DNA from: Pseudomonas sp. 7P_10.2_Bac1 | Lineage (GTDB): Bacteria > Pseudomonadota > Gammaproteobacteria > Pseudomonadales > Pseudomonadaceae | NCBI RefSeq assembly: GCF_025465935.1 | Contig: NZ_JANLNV010000058.1 | Coordinates: forward strand, 124,001 to 188,000 | DNA: 64,000 bases | Direction: 5' to 3' | Shown: positions 46,475 through 54,973 of the stretch, piece by piece | Position numbering within the stretch: position 1 is the stretch's first letter | Layout: each line of letters starts with the position of its first letter | The notes under the pieces: model-generated | Seen by the model: the letters and a program-made list of their open reading frames with translations, nothing else | Told to the model about the DNA's origin: nothing | Database searches by the model: none | Translations under genes and position numbers: made by a program

Positions 46475-47593
46475 TTAACGCACAAACAGCTGGGAGGTTG
46501 TAATTGCCATATCGCCACCCGGCAACTGGATATTGGCCACTTTTTTCATGCTGTCGGCGTCAAATACCGCCACATCGTTATAAGTCCCGGCCAGGTAGAT
46601 TTTGCTGCCGTCCTTGTTGAACGCTATGCAGTAGTAGGAATGATCCAGGGGCGCCGACTGCAAGAGTTTTTGCTGCTTGATGTCGTACTTGGACAGGTTG
46701 TTCAGCACGCCAAACATCAGGTTCGGGTCTTTCGGCGAGCGCATGCCACTGAAGTAGATCTGGGTGAGCGGCCCGAAGTCGGTGGTGGAAGGCTTCCCGG
46801 TTTTCAAGTCGACACTGAACTGCCCGTACACGTAGTCGGCTGTGTCCGGGTCATGCTTCTCGTCTTTGAACTTGGCTGCGGTGTAGAGCAGTGAAAAGTC
46901 ATGCAGATAGCTCTGGTGGTTCCAGAAGTACAACACGTCCGGTGCACCGTGGTCAGGGCGTTTCCAGTGTCGGGCCGGGATCAGCACGTCGAATGTGCCG
47001 GTCTGCGGGTTGACCTTGTAGATGTCGGCTCCTGCGATGTACAACGTGCCATCGTCGCCCGCTTGCATAATGGTTAGCTGCCGTGGGGCCGGGAAGCTGC
47101 GTATCGGCTTGGCATCCAGTCCGGCATCGGTGGCGTACACATCAAGCCGGGGCGGTTGCACTTCGTAGTGGTCGTTGAGCATCAGCGTCGGGTTGGCAAC
47201 GGTGTACAGCTCCTTGCCGTCGGGGCTGAGGGTGAAGCTGAACATCGAGCGCGCCTTCTCTCCCGGCTTTTGCGAAATGCTGGCGTGGAACACCTGCTTG
47301 CAGGTGTCCAGCTCAACGCCATAAACATCGGCGTAATGGTTGTTGAGCACATAGGCCACAGTGTGGTCCGGGGAGATTTGCACCGACCCCGGGCCGAATG
47401 CGTCCGGCATCTTGCAGGTTTTAAACAGCGTATCGGTGGCCGCATCCACCACGTGCAGGTTGTTCGGGTAGTTGGTGAGCACCATGTACTCATGGCCGGT
47501 TTGCAAGGCGCGATTGTCATCGGCCAACACGGTCAGCGAAAAGGCGCTGAGTACGGCAAGCGCGGCCTGGCCGCAGGTTTTGATGCTTGGCAT
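46475..47593 (-). CDS. qhpB: Quinohemoprotein amine dehydrogenase beta subunit
   Basis: 372 residues. A signal peptide ends near SLTVLADD. The rest is a seven-bladed beta propeller with blades such as YMVLTNYPNNLHVVDAATD, VQISPDHTVAYVLNNHYAD, FTLSPDGKELYTVANP and IAFNKDGSKIYLAGTYND. The propeller caps the alpha and gamma subunits in the periplasm. It is the last gene of qhpADCB, 33 bp after qhpC. Pseudomonas clusters often use pea names for these genes. Confidence 0.92.
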   Translation of the reverse strand: MPSIKTCGQAALAVLSAFSLTVLADDNRALQTGHEYMVLTNYPNNLHVVDAATDTLFKTCKMPDAFGPGSVQISPDHTVAYVLNNHYADVYGVELDTCKQVFHASISQKPGEKARSMFSFTLSPDGKELYTVANPTLMLNDHYEVQPPRLDVYATDAGLDAKPIRSFPAPRQLTIMQAGDDGTLYIAGADIYKVNPQTGTFDVLIPARHWKRPDHGAPDVLYFWNHQSYLHDFSLLYTAAKFKDEKHDPDTADYVYGQFSVDLKTGKPSTTDFGPLTQIYFSGMRSPKDPNLMFGVLNNLSKYDIKQQKLLQSAPLDHSYYCIAFNKDGSKIYLAGTYNDVAVFDADSMKKVANIQLPGGDMAITTSQLFVR

Positions 47594-47626
47594 GCTGGAA
47601 TCCTTCTTATTTTTTGCCCAGGCAGG

Positions 47627-47950
47627 TCATTTGTCTTTTGGAAAGACAGTCCCAAGGTTGCGCCAGTTGTCATTGGATGCCTGGGCGTCCTTGTTCCAGT
47701 CCGGGTAGGTGCTCATCATGTCGGGCACCTGGGCTGGCCACCAGCATGGGTCTGAGCAGCCGTACAGATCAGACTCCATGGGCTGGCACAACGACGAGAC
47801 GCCGCCAAACGCATCAATTTCCCAGCCCGGGTCGGTGGTCGAGGTGCACCCTGCTACCGAGTTCATCGCCACCACTTCTTCGATGCGGTTTTCAGCCGCA
47901 GCCTCATCCAGTTTCAACGCTTTATTATTGATTGCCTTGAGATGTTTCAT
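47627..47950 (-). CDS. qhpC: Quinohemoprotein amine dehydrogenase gamma subunit (CTQ-bearing)
   Basis: 107 residues: a 28-residue leader ending EEVVA, then the 79-residue mature chain. Counting from the mature Met, all residues of the known cross-links are present: Cys7-Glu16, Cys27-Asp33, Cys41-Asp49, and Cys37-Trp43 for the cysteine tryptophylquinone cofactor (segment [14 protein letters not shown]). The leader directs the QhpD radical SAM enzyme that makes the thioethers. It is later removed by QhpE, and the chain is exported by QhpF. It is encoded right after qhpD (1-bp gap). Confidence 0.95.
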   Translation of the reverse strand: MKHLKAINNKALKLDEAAAENRIEEVVAMNSVAGCTSTTDPGWEIDAFGGVSSLCQPMESDLYGCSDPCWWPAQVPDMMSTYPDWNKDAQASNDNWRNLGTVFPKDK

Positions 47951-47951
47951 A

Positions 47952-49382
47952 TCAGTGAGCCTTGCGCGAAGTGATGTAACTGCTGATGAACGCAGGGTTT
48001 TGGGCCATGATCCGGGTGTACACCTCGATACCGAAGTCGACCCAGTCACGCATCAGTTCGCAGTAGTGATAAGTAGGGTGCGTCGCATCACCATAGCGGG
48101 CGTAACTCTCGTGGTAACAGCCGCCGGAGCATAGGTTGCGGATCTGGCAGTCTTCACAGCCCGTATTAGTCCGGTCCAGGCGTTGCGACAGGAAGTCGTT
48201 GAGCTCCACTTGTTTCACCGCACTGTGCACATTGCCAAAGGTCGGTAAGGTCGAGCCGGTAAAGCGGTGGCACAAGTTGAGTTCGCCCTTGTAGTCGACG
48301 GCCAGCATTTTCAGGCCCGCACCGCATGGCAGGGCTTTTTTGTGGCCCTCATGGATGTCGGTGATCAACTGGTGCAGGTTGGAAAAACCTATGTTGCGAT
48401 GCTCCAGTGCGGCGGCTAGATAACGCCGCCCCAGGCGCTTCATGCTGGCGAATACTTCAATCAGTTCGTCGTTGCTCAGGTTGAAGCTGCTGATGTCGCC
48501 GGAAGTCACTGGGGCAAAACCGACTTCGGCAAATTTCAGCTCGTTGAACAGGTGATCCCAGATGGTTTCGACATCGGTGACACCGGTGGTCAAGGTTACC
48601 CTGGCGCCCACAGGGCGGCTGTTGTAGCGCGACAACAGCATTTGGGCCTTGCGCCGAACCACGTCATAGGTGCCCTGCCCGCCCACGGTGATACGGTTGC
48701 GGTCGTGCACGGTTTTTGGCCCATCAATGCTCACGGACAAGCCGAAGCGGTGGGCGTTGAGGTAGTCCACCGTGTCTTCGGTCAGCAGCGTGGCATTGGT
48801 GGTCATCACGAACTCCACCGACTTGCCCGCCTCGGCAAAGCGCTTCTCGCAATAATCGACCATGTGCTCGATCAATTTGCGGTTGCTCAAAGGTTCGCCA
48901 CCAAAGAACACCACGGTAAAACGCTCTTCGTCCGGGGACTCGCGCAATAGCATTTCAACCGACGCCACGGCGGTGTCGATGTCCATCTTTTTGCCCGCGG
49001 ACGGCTTGTCCAGGTCTTCCTTGTAGCAGTAGGTACAACTCAAGTTACAACCGGTGTTGACGTTGAGCACCACGGTGTTGATTGCGGTGCGCTCGACCCG
49101 CTTGGCGGCGATGTCCGGGGTCAGCGGCGAGCCATCGCTCACCAGCTCCAGGGACATCAGCTCGCGCAGGGTCTCGGTGACCTCATCACCGTTAAAGCGT
49201 GCGGCCAAGCGCTGGATCAGGTCATCCGATGAGCAACCGGGGCCGCGCAGGGTATCGATGATGGTGCCGGTCAGTTCATCGCTGGCAAACAACGATGAGC
49301 TGGGGATGTGAAACAGCATGCGGTCGGCATCCACGTGCACTTCGTGCAAGTTGCGTTCGACCAGATTCAAGATTGCGCCCAT
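47952..49382 (-). CDS. qhpD: Radical SAM thioether-forming maturase QhpD
   Basis: 476 residues from the ATG at 49382, where GGAGG is 6 bases upstream. The radical SAM cluster is Cys112-x3-Cys116-x2-Cys119 ([12 protein letters not shown]). The SAM-binding FFGGEPL lies near 160. The SPASM-type C-terminal cysteines are in [16 protein letters not shown] and [15 protein letters not shown]. It installs Cys-to-Asp/Glu thioether bridges in the QhpC peptide. It sits between qhpA and qhpC, the standard order. Confidence 0.95.
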   Translation of the reverse strand: MGAILNLVERNLHEVHVDADRMLFHIPSSSLFASDELTGTIIDTLRGPGCSSDDLIQRLAARFNGDEVTETLRELMSLELVSDGSPLTPDIAAKRVERTAINTVVLNVNTGCNLSCTYCYKEDLDKPSAGKKMDIDTAVASVEMLLRESPDEERFTVVFFGGEPLSNRKLIEHMVDYCEKRFAEAGKSVEFVMTTNATLLTEDTVDYLNAHRFGLSVSIDGPKTVHDRNRITVGGQGTYDVVRRKAQMLLSRYNSRPVGARVTLTTGVTDVETIWDHLFNELKFAEVGFAPVTSGDISSFNLSNDELIEVFASMKRLGRRYLAAALEHRNIGFSNLHQLITDIHEGHKKALPCGAGLKMLAVDYKGELNLCHRFTGSTLPTFGNVHSAVKQVELNDFLSQRLDRTNTGCEDCQIRNLCSGGCYHESYARYGDATHPTYHYCELMRDWVDFGIEVYTRIMAQNPAFISSYITSRKAH

Positions 49383-49470
49383 GCCAAACCTCCAGTGCAA
49401 GCCCCGACAACCGGGCTTGCGATCATTCCGAAAAGTGTCTGTAGCCAGTACGTGCTGTGCTTGCGCGTGC

Positions 49471-51051
49471 TTAAGGAATGGGGGGGTTATTCCAGCGTTG
49501 CACGGTCACGATCATGTGGCCCTCGCCCTTGAGCGCGTTGCCGGCGTCATCCACGGCCGCAATCACTTTGAGGTTACCGGCGTTGTTGGTAGACATTTTT
49601 CGCGCCGGGTTGGGGCCTGCATCGCCCGGCGTGAACACGCCGGTGTCGGCCTTCATGATGCCGGCGAACTTGACGTCCTCGTCTTCGCGGGCCTGCTCGT
49701 TGAAGGGCTCCACATGCCATTGCGCGGGCACGATCCCGATACGGTACGGCTTGCCATCCAGCCCTTTACCCCAGGCTTCGGCATCAAAGCGGCCTTGGAC
49801 CTTGGGCGTTGATCCGCCGCCACCGCCAATACGTGCCACCGAGAACTCGGGCACCACCTTGACCTCAGAGATCTGGTTGTACACCGCCAGGGCTGGCCCC
49901 TTGAGTGCGCCCACAGTGACTTCACGCAGGCCCGGTTGGGCATCGCCGGCGGCCTTGACCATCAGCTTGATACGCGATGGGCTCTGTTCCAGTACATCAA
50001 GTACCTGTACGCCCTGCCCCAGGTCCGGGGTCCCGCTCAGCCCACTGCCGATCAGGGTGATTTCGCTTTCGCTGCCGGTTTTTACGTAGCTCGGTTGCAC
50101 CGCGAGCAGGCGCTGGCTGCCCTCTTTGGCCGCGATAAAGTCCAGTCCGCGTTCGTCATGATCCGCTTCAAACATGCGCCCTTGCAGAATGTTGTCCTTG
50201 GCCGCAAACACCTGGTGCATGTTCACACCGTCGATATTGACGTTGCCGCGCCACTCATAGCCGCTGTACAGCAACGCACTGCCGCTGCCGTTGAAGGGTG
50301 CACCGTCAGCGTACTGACCTTTTACCGTGACCTTGAAGGTGTCGTGACCGTCAGCGACCACACTCATCACACCGGACACCTCACCTTTGCCCGGTAGGTG
50401 CCCGCTAAAACTCCACTCGCCTGCCAGTGCCTCACTCTTGGGTGCAGTCTTCAGCCATTGTTGCCAGGCGGGATTGTCCAGCGGATAGCGTTCGGCCAGC
50501 AGTGGCACCATTTTATTGCGGGCCAGATCAAACCAGTCACGATCGCGTGACAACGCCTGATACTCCAGCGACGGCCATTGGCCAAGATGGAAGTTCACCA
50601 GCCGCTCCCATTCCTGAGCCGGGCGACGTTGCAGGGCAATCCGCGCGCCCGAGTGGCAGCGGCTGCACATTTGCGTGGTGTCTTCGTCGAAATGTTCGAC
50701 CGTGTTCAAACGCCGCTCCAGGGCATAACGCACGCCGTCGGTTTCGCTAGGCGCCAGCCCCTGGGTATCGGCCAGGTACTTGACCAGGGTGCGACGGTCT
50801 TCATCGCTGATCTGCAAACCATGCATGGTCTGCATCCGGGCAATACTCATCAGCCAGCCTTCCGGGGTTTTGCGCTGGTGACTGATGCGGCTCAGACCAT
50901 TGTTGGCTTCCGGGATATGGCAGCCCATACAGTTTTGCTGAAGGATGCTCTGGGCGTCGCGGGCAGCCATAACTTCCGGCGCATGCAACGCGACGCAAGC
51001 CGCCAGGGACAACAGGCTGGCGTTCAGGCCTGATCGGAGTTTTCTGTTCAT
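49471..51051 (-). CDS. qhpA: Quinohemoprotein amine dehydrogenase alpha subunit (diheme)
   Basis: 526 residues from the ATG at 51051; a GTG six codons earlier is an alternative. A signal peptide ends at PEVMAA. Two c-type heme motifs, Cys41-MG-CH and Cys129-SR-CH, lie in the N-terminal cytochrome domain. Three beta-rich domains follow, including IPT/TIG-like segments (PSYVKTGSESEITLIGSGL). The enzyme oxidises primary amines to aldehydes in the periplasm and passes electrons through the hemes. It is the first gene of the structural operon, with a sigma54-like promoter upstream. Confidence 0.95.
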   Translation of the reverse strand: MNRKLRSGLNASLLSLAACVALHAPEVMAARDAQSILQQNCMGCHIPEANNGLSRISHQRKTPEGWLMSIARMQTMHGLQISDEDRRTLVKYLADTQGLAPSETDGVRYALERRLNTVEHFDEDTTQMCSRCHSGARIALQRRPAQEWERLVNFHLGQWPSLEYQALSRDRDWFDLARNKMVPLLAERYPLDNPAWQQWLKTAPKSEALAGEWSFSGHLPGKGEVSGVMSVVADGHDTFKVTVKGQYADGAPFNGSGSALLYSGYEWRGNVNIDGVNMHQVFAAKDNILQGRMFEADHDERGLDFIAAKEGSQRLLAVQPSYVKTGSESEITLIGSGLSGTPDLGQGVQVLDVLEQSPSRIKLMVKAAGDAQPGLREVTVGALKGPALAVYNQISEVKVVPEFSVARIGGGGGSTPKVQGRFDAEAWGKGLDGKPYRIGIVPAQWHVEPFNEQAREDEDVKFAGIMKADTGVFTPGDAGPNPARKMSTNNAGNLKVIAAVDDAGNALKGEGHMIVTVQRWNNPPIP

Positions 51052-51164
51052 CAACGTCGAACCTCGCACGGTGCTTTCTTATTGTTGTCGCTATCGTTTT
51101 GATGGTTTCTGGCATCACTGGCGGGCCACTGACACAGGCTAGAGAAACGTCTATAGCGAGTAAT

Positions 51165-51179
51165 ACACGGAGCGTGCCA
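51165..51179 (-). promoter_or_regulatory. Candidate sigma54 promoter of qhpADCB
   Basis: Minus strand TGGCACG-CTCC-GTGT: the -24 element is perfect and the -12 element is partial (TTGC expected). It lies about 115 bp before qhpA and points toward it. Confidence 0.5.
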
Positions 51180-51266
51180 GCTTAGTTAAAACCTTTTAAA
51201 TCAGCCAGATACGGCCAAAAATGGTTTTTGAGCGCGGGTATTTCGAGCCGCGGAGCGTTTAATAAC

Positions 51267-51347
51267 GCGACAGCTGTTGCACTCTGAGACGACGCCTCTG
51301 CACACCCTGCCTGCGAAAACCGTCTCAAATTCGTCGCAGATTGCGAC
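51267..51347. promoter_or_regulatory. Cluster of inverted repeats, candidate activator sites
   Basis: GCGACAGCTGTTGC (51267-51280, near palindrome), TGAGACG (51285-51291) facing CGTCTCA (51321-51327), and GTCGCAGATTGCGAC (51333-51347, perfect arms). They lie between the two divergent sigma54-type promoters, where an enhancer-binding protein would sit. Confidence 0.45.
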
Positions 51348-51412
51348 ATTCACCCCCCTCTTTGCTCATTAACAGTCGTCCATGTCCCTTTAAACACGGG
51401 GCCACAGCAAGC

Positions 51413-51427
51413 TGGCACAACCGTTGC
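51413..51427 (+). promoter_or_regulatory. Sigma54 promoter of the aldehyde dehydrogenase gene
   Basis: TGGCAC-aaccg-TTGC matches the -24/-12 consensus with exact spacing, 36 bp before the ATG at 51464. Confidence 0.75.
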
Positions 51428-51463
51428 GAAGCCCTCGTCACACTAATAAGACGAGGTTTGATC

Positions 51464-52954
51464 ATGTCGCTTGCTGCTCTGCTACCCGCCACCACGGCTT
51501 TTCTCCAACGTGCCCCGCGCATGCTCATCGGCGGCACCTGGGTCGAGGCTGCCGATGGCCAGACCATGGCCCTGCATAACCCGGCCACCGGCGACGTATT
51601 GTGCGTGGTGCCCAAAGCCACGCCGGATGATGTCGACCGCGCGGTCCTCGCTGCCCGCCAGACATTCGATGATTCTGCGTGGAGCCGTACCCGCCCGCGG
51701 GAGCGGCAAAATCTGCTGTGGAAACTGGCCGACCTGATGGAGCGCGATGCCCAACTGCTCGCGCAACTGGAGTGCTTGAACAACGGCAAAAGTGCCGCCG
51801 TGGCCCAGGCCATGGACGTGCAACTGTCCATCGACTTCCTGCGCTACATGGCGGGTTGGGCGACCAAGATCGAGGGTTCAAGTGTCGACGTGTCGTTACC
51901 GCTGATGCCCAACGATCAATTCCATAGTTTTATTCGCCGCGAAGCCGTGGGCGTTGTCGGTGCCATCGTGGCCTGGAACTTCCCGCTGCTGCTGGCCTGC
52001 TGGAAACTCGGGCCGGCATTGGCTACCGGCTGCACCGTGGTGCTCAAGCCTGCCGATGAAACCCCGTTGAGCGCCCTCAAGTTGGCCGAACTGGTGCTGG
52101 AAGCCGGGTATCCAGAAGGCGTGCTCAACGTCGTGACCGGCACCGGCATCACTGCAGGCTCTGCGCTGACCCACAATCGGCTGGTCGACAAACTCACCTT
52201 CACCGGCTCCACCGCCGTGGGCAAGCAGATCGGCAAGATCGCCATGGACTCCATGACCCGCGTGACTCTGGAACTGGGCGGCAAGTCACCGACCATCGTC
52301 ATGGCCGACGCCGACCTCAAAACTGCCGCAGCCGGGGCGGCCAGCGCGATCTTTTTTAATCAGGGCCAGGTCTGCTGCGCCGGATCGCGCCTGTATGTGC
52401 AGCGCAAGCATTTCGACAATGTGGTCGCCGACATTGCGGATATCGCTAACGCCATGAAACTGGGCAATGGCCTGGATTCAAGCGTGGACATGGGCCCGCT
52501 GATTTCCGCTCGCCAGCAGGAGCGCGTGGCGCATTACATCGAAATGGGCCGCGAAAGCGGTGCGACCATTGCCTGCGGTGGTGAGCAATTTGGCCCGGGG
52601 TATTTTGTCAAACCGACGGTGATTGTCGACGTTGATCAACAACACTCGCTAGTTCAGGAAGAAATCTTCGGGCCGGTGCTGGTGGCGATTCCATTTGACG
52701 ACGAGGCCGATGCCCTGCGCATGGCCAACGACAGCCCCTACGGGCTGGGTGCGAGCATCTGGTCAAACGACCTGGGCGCGGTGCACCGGATGATCCCGCG
52801 CATCAAGTCCGGTTCGGTGTGGGTCAACTGCCACAGTGCCCTGGACCCGGCATTGCCGTTTGGCGGCTACAAAATGTCCGGCGTGGGGCGCGAGATGGGT
52901 CATGCGGCAATTGAGCATTACACCGAACTGAAGTCGGTGCTGATCAAGCTCTAA
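51464..52954 (+). CDS. Aldehyde dehydrogenase (phenylacetaldehyde dehydrogenase type)
   Basis: 496 residues from the ATG at 51464 (GAGG 8 bases upstream). NAD-binding FTGSTAVGKQIG (~243), general-base Glu in LELGGKSP (~266) and catalytic Cys in FFNQGQVCCAGSRLY (~300) are all present. EEIFGPV and the LPFGGYKMSG end are typical. It resembles FeaB/PeaE-like phenylacetaldehyde dehydrogenases. It is divergent from qhpA and has its own sigma54 promoter, so it should convert the aldehyde produced by the amine dehydrogenase to the acid in the cytoplasm. Confidence 0.9.
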   Translation: MSLAALLPATTAFLQRAPRMLIGGTWVEAADGQTMALHNPATGDVLCVVPKATPDDVDRAVLAARQTFDDSAWSRTRPRERQNLLWKLADLMERDAQLLAQLECLNNGKSAAVAQAMDVQLSIDFLRYMAGWATKIEGSSVDVSLPLMPNDQFHSFIRREAVGVVGAIVAWNFPLLLACWKLGPALATGCTVVLKPADETPLSALKLAELVLEAGYPEGVLNVVTGTGITAGSALTHNRLVDKLTFTGSTAVGKQIGKIAMDSMTRVTLELGGKSPTIVMADADLKTAAAGAASAIFFNQGQVCCAGSRLYVQRKHFDNVVADIADIANAMKLGNGLDSSVDMGPLISARQQERVAHYIEMGRESGATIACGGEQFGPGYFVKPTVIVDVDQQHSLVQEEIFGPVLVAIPFDDEADALRMANDSPYGLGASIWSNDLGAVHRMIPRIKSGSVWVNCHSALDPALPFGGYKMSGVGREMGHAAIEHYTELKSVLIKL

Positions 52955-52970
52955 CCTGCTGCACACCACG

Positions 52971-53002
52971 TGTAGGGGCCGCAACGCACGGCGGCTCCTA
53001 CA
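52971..53002. repeat. REP-like hairpin overlapping the end of qhpG
   Basis: TGTAGGGGCCGC ... GGCGGCTCCTACA with a 7-base loop, between convergent genes. The qhpG stop codon (52998-53000) lies inside its right arm. It probably also terminates transcription. Confidence 0.6.
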
Positions 53003-54299
53003 GCGAAGGACGGTAACCCTGTGCCAGTAACCACCCACGAATACTGCGCGCTTGCTCTTGGGTCAAACTCGCCAGCACCTCTTGCACCGGTTCAAACCGC
53101 AGTCGCCGTAGCAAAGGCGCGATTTCAACCCCTTGTACATGCCAGACCCCCATGGGCTGGTCCGGGGTCATCACCACATCGGCTTCATCGATAAACCCGT
53201 CACGCAACACCGGCGCCCGCTCAATGCTCAACGCGGTGAAGTCCGCTTCGGCATGGGCAAGTTGTGCATCCGGCCAGTGGCGGCGCGCCCTCCAGAATGG
53301 CTGGTCTGGCCAGCGCTGTTCCTCGGCGTAAAAGTTGCGGCCAATGCGCGCAAAGCGCATGAACAATTGTTCGACCCTTTGCTGATGAAAACGCTGAGCC
53401 AAGGCCGCGCGCTCAGGCTTGAGCAATAACGTGTTGATTACCGCAGGAGCCTGCAAGGCGGATGACAGGGACTGAAAGATTCCGTTGCCAGACAACGGGT
53501 CCACGGCCATCGCCGCATCACCGACCCGAATCCAGTTGTCGCCACACACCCGGGCACACAGAGTCGCCGTGCTACTGCGGGCCTGAAATTGCTCATGCTG
53601 GGGCTCTGTATCGGCAAAAAACACCTGCGCCAGTGGCGATGCCAAGCGCTGCTGGCGGCACAAACCCGGCAACTGCGCTTTGCCCGGCAATTGCGCACTG
53701 GCCACATCCACAGTCCATTGCCAGTAGCACTGGCCATCGGCGCGGCGTGCCATCCACGCCCAGCCCTGTGCCAGGCTTTCTATGGCACTGGCAGTAGCAC
53801 CCGGTGTGGCCTGCCAGCGGGTGAGCAGGCTGAGGGTTTCTGGCCCGCGCAACCCCTTGCCCAACGCAGGTGCCTGCCGGCCTCGTGCTTCTACCAAGAA
53901 GTCTGCCTGCAACGGGGCGCGTCCTTCGACGGTGATGCCATGCCCGGTCGCGGCAGTCGTCACCGACAACACGCGCCCTTCAATCACCTCGACCCCTGCC
54001 CGCCGCAAGTCTTCGCGCAACCCTCGGTCAAAGCGCGGCCGATCCAGCAGCCACTCGACATTTTGCGCGTGCTGCTGGCCATTCCAGGCCACCTGGCGCT
54101 GGGATGGCAACAACGCATCGGTGCATGCGTGATGCAGCCCCACGGCACGCAAGGCATCCAGGACCCGTACCGAGATACCTTCCAAAGCAGCAAACCGGCG
54201 CCACTCGCTGACCAGCGTGACCGGGTAGCCAAGCCGCCGCAAACCCATGGCCACGGCAGCACCCGCGGGTCCTGCGCCCAGCACCACGATCGCACTCAT
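52998..54299 (-). CDS. qhpG: FAD-dependent monooxygenase QhpG
   Basis: 433 residues. N-terminal dinucleotide motif VVLGAGPAGAAVAMGL, mid-chain DG-type region and the second FAD motif WIRVGDAAMAVDPLSGNG (~270). In the family this enzyme dihydroxylates the Trp of QhpC on the way to the CTQ cofactor. It is the last gene of the qhpR-F-E-G operon, overlapping qhpE by 4 bp. The final codons fall within a REP-like hairpin. Confidence 0.9.
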   Translation of the reverse strand: MSAIVVLGAGPAGAAVAMGLRRLGYPVTLVSEWRRFAALEGISVRVLDALRAVGLHHACTDALLPSQRQVAWNGQQHAQNVEWLLDRPRFDRGLREDLRRAGVEVIEGRVLSVTTAATGHGITVEGRAPLQADFLVEARGRQAPALGKGLRGPETLSLLTRWQATPGATASAIESLAQGWAWMARRADGQCYWQWTVDVASAQLPGKAQLPGLCRQQRLASPLAQVFFADTEPQHEQFQARSSTATLCARVCGDNWIRVGDAAMAVDPLSGNGIFQSLSSALQAPAVINTLLLKPERAALAQRFHQQRVEQLFMRFARIGRNFYAEEQRWPDQPFWRARRHWPDAQLAHAEADFTALSIERAPVLRDGFIDEADVVMTPDQPMGVWHVQGVEIAPLLRRLRFEPVQEVLASLTQEQARSIRGWLLAQGYRPSL

Positions 54300-54973
54300 G
54301 ACCCGCTACGCCGTTCACGCCCGTGAAAATGGGCATGGGTTTTCAGCCACTGGATCAGTTGCTCATGGCTCGCGTGTGGTTGGACGGTCATTTGCCCTGC
54401 CAGGTGGCCGCTCAAGGCTGCACATCCCAGGCTTGCCCCTGATTGTCCGGCACTGCTTGAACGCACGCAGGCGGCAAAATCAGCTTGCTCGGTATTGAGC
54501 CATGACCACTGGTCCTCAGCACAACGGGCGTCGCCGGTCACTCGCAGTACCTGCGCATAGCTGGCCGGGAACACGCCTTCACCCTGGGCCGGGCTAGCGG
54601 CGCATACCAGCACCCCGCGCGCCACGGCCAGCGCACAGGCTTCGCGCAACAGGCTACGGTCCTGACGCACGCCCAGGCTCAAATTGATCAGTCGCACGTT
54701 GTGCGTCAGCAACCAGTCAATTGCCGCCGCAATCTGCAAGGCGCTGGTGACGCCACGTTGGTCGAACACTTGCGCCACGCAAAACACCGCCTCGGGTGCC
54801 CGCTGCGCAATGGCCTCTATCACCGCGCTTCCATGGCCCAAGTGATCAGCCTGCACATCGCTTTGCAGCAGTTGGTCGTCGAGCAGCGAAAACCGGCGCC
54901 CAGCCACAACCTTTTGCCGTTGCGCGGGCGAATATCCGCTGTCGACTACGCCTATCCGTAGATCATGCCTCAT
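54296..54973 (-). CDS. qhpE: Subtilisin-like protease QhpE
   Basis: 225 residues, a small S8-type protease without signal peptide. The catalytic triad is Asp11 (GVVDSGYS), His47 (HLGHGSAV) and Ser181 (SGASLGCAA). In the family it cuts the 28-residue leader from the modified QhpC peptide in the cytoplasm. It overlaps qhpF upstream (11 bp) and qhpG downstream (4 bp). Confidence 0.92.
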   Translation of the reverse strand: MRHDLRIGVVDSGYSPAQRQKVVAGRRFSLLDDQLLQSDVQADHLGHGSAVIEAIAQRAPEAVFCVAQVFDQRGVTSALQIAAAIDWLLTHNVRLINLSLGVRQDRSLLREACALAVARGVLVCAASPAQGEGVFPASYAQVLRVTGDARCAEDQWSWLNTEQADFAACVRSSSAGQSGASLGCAALSGHLAGQMTVQPHASHEQLIQWLKTHAHFHGRERRSGS

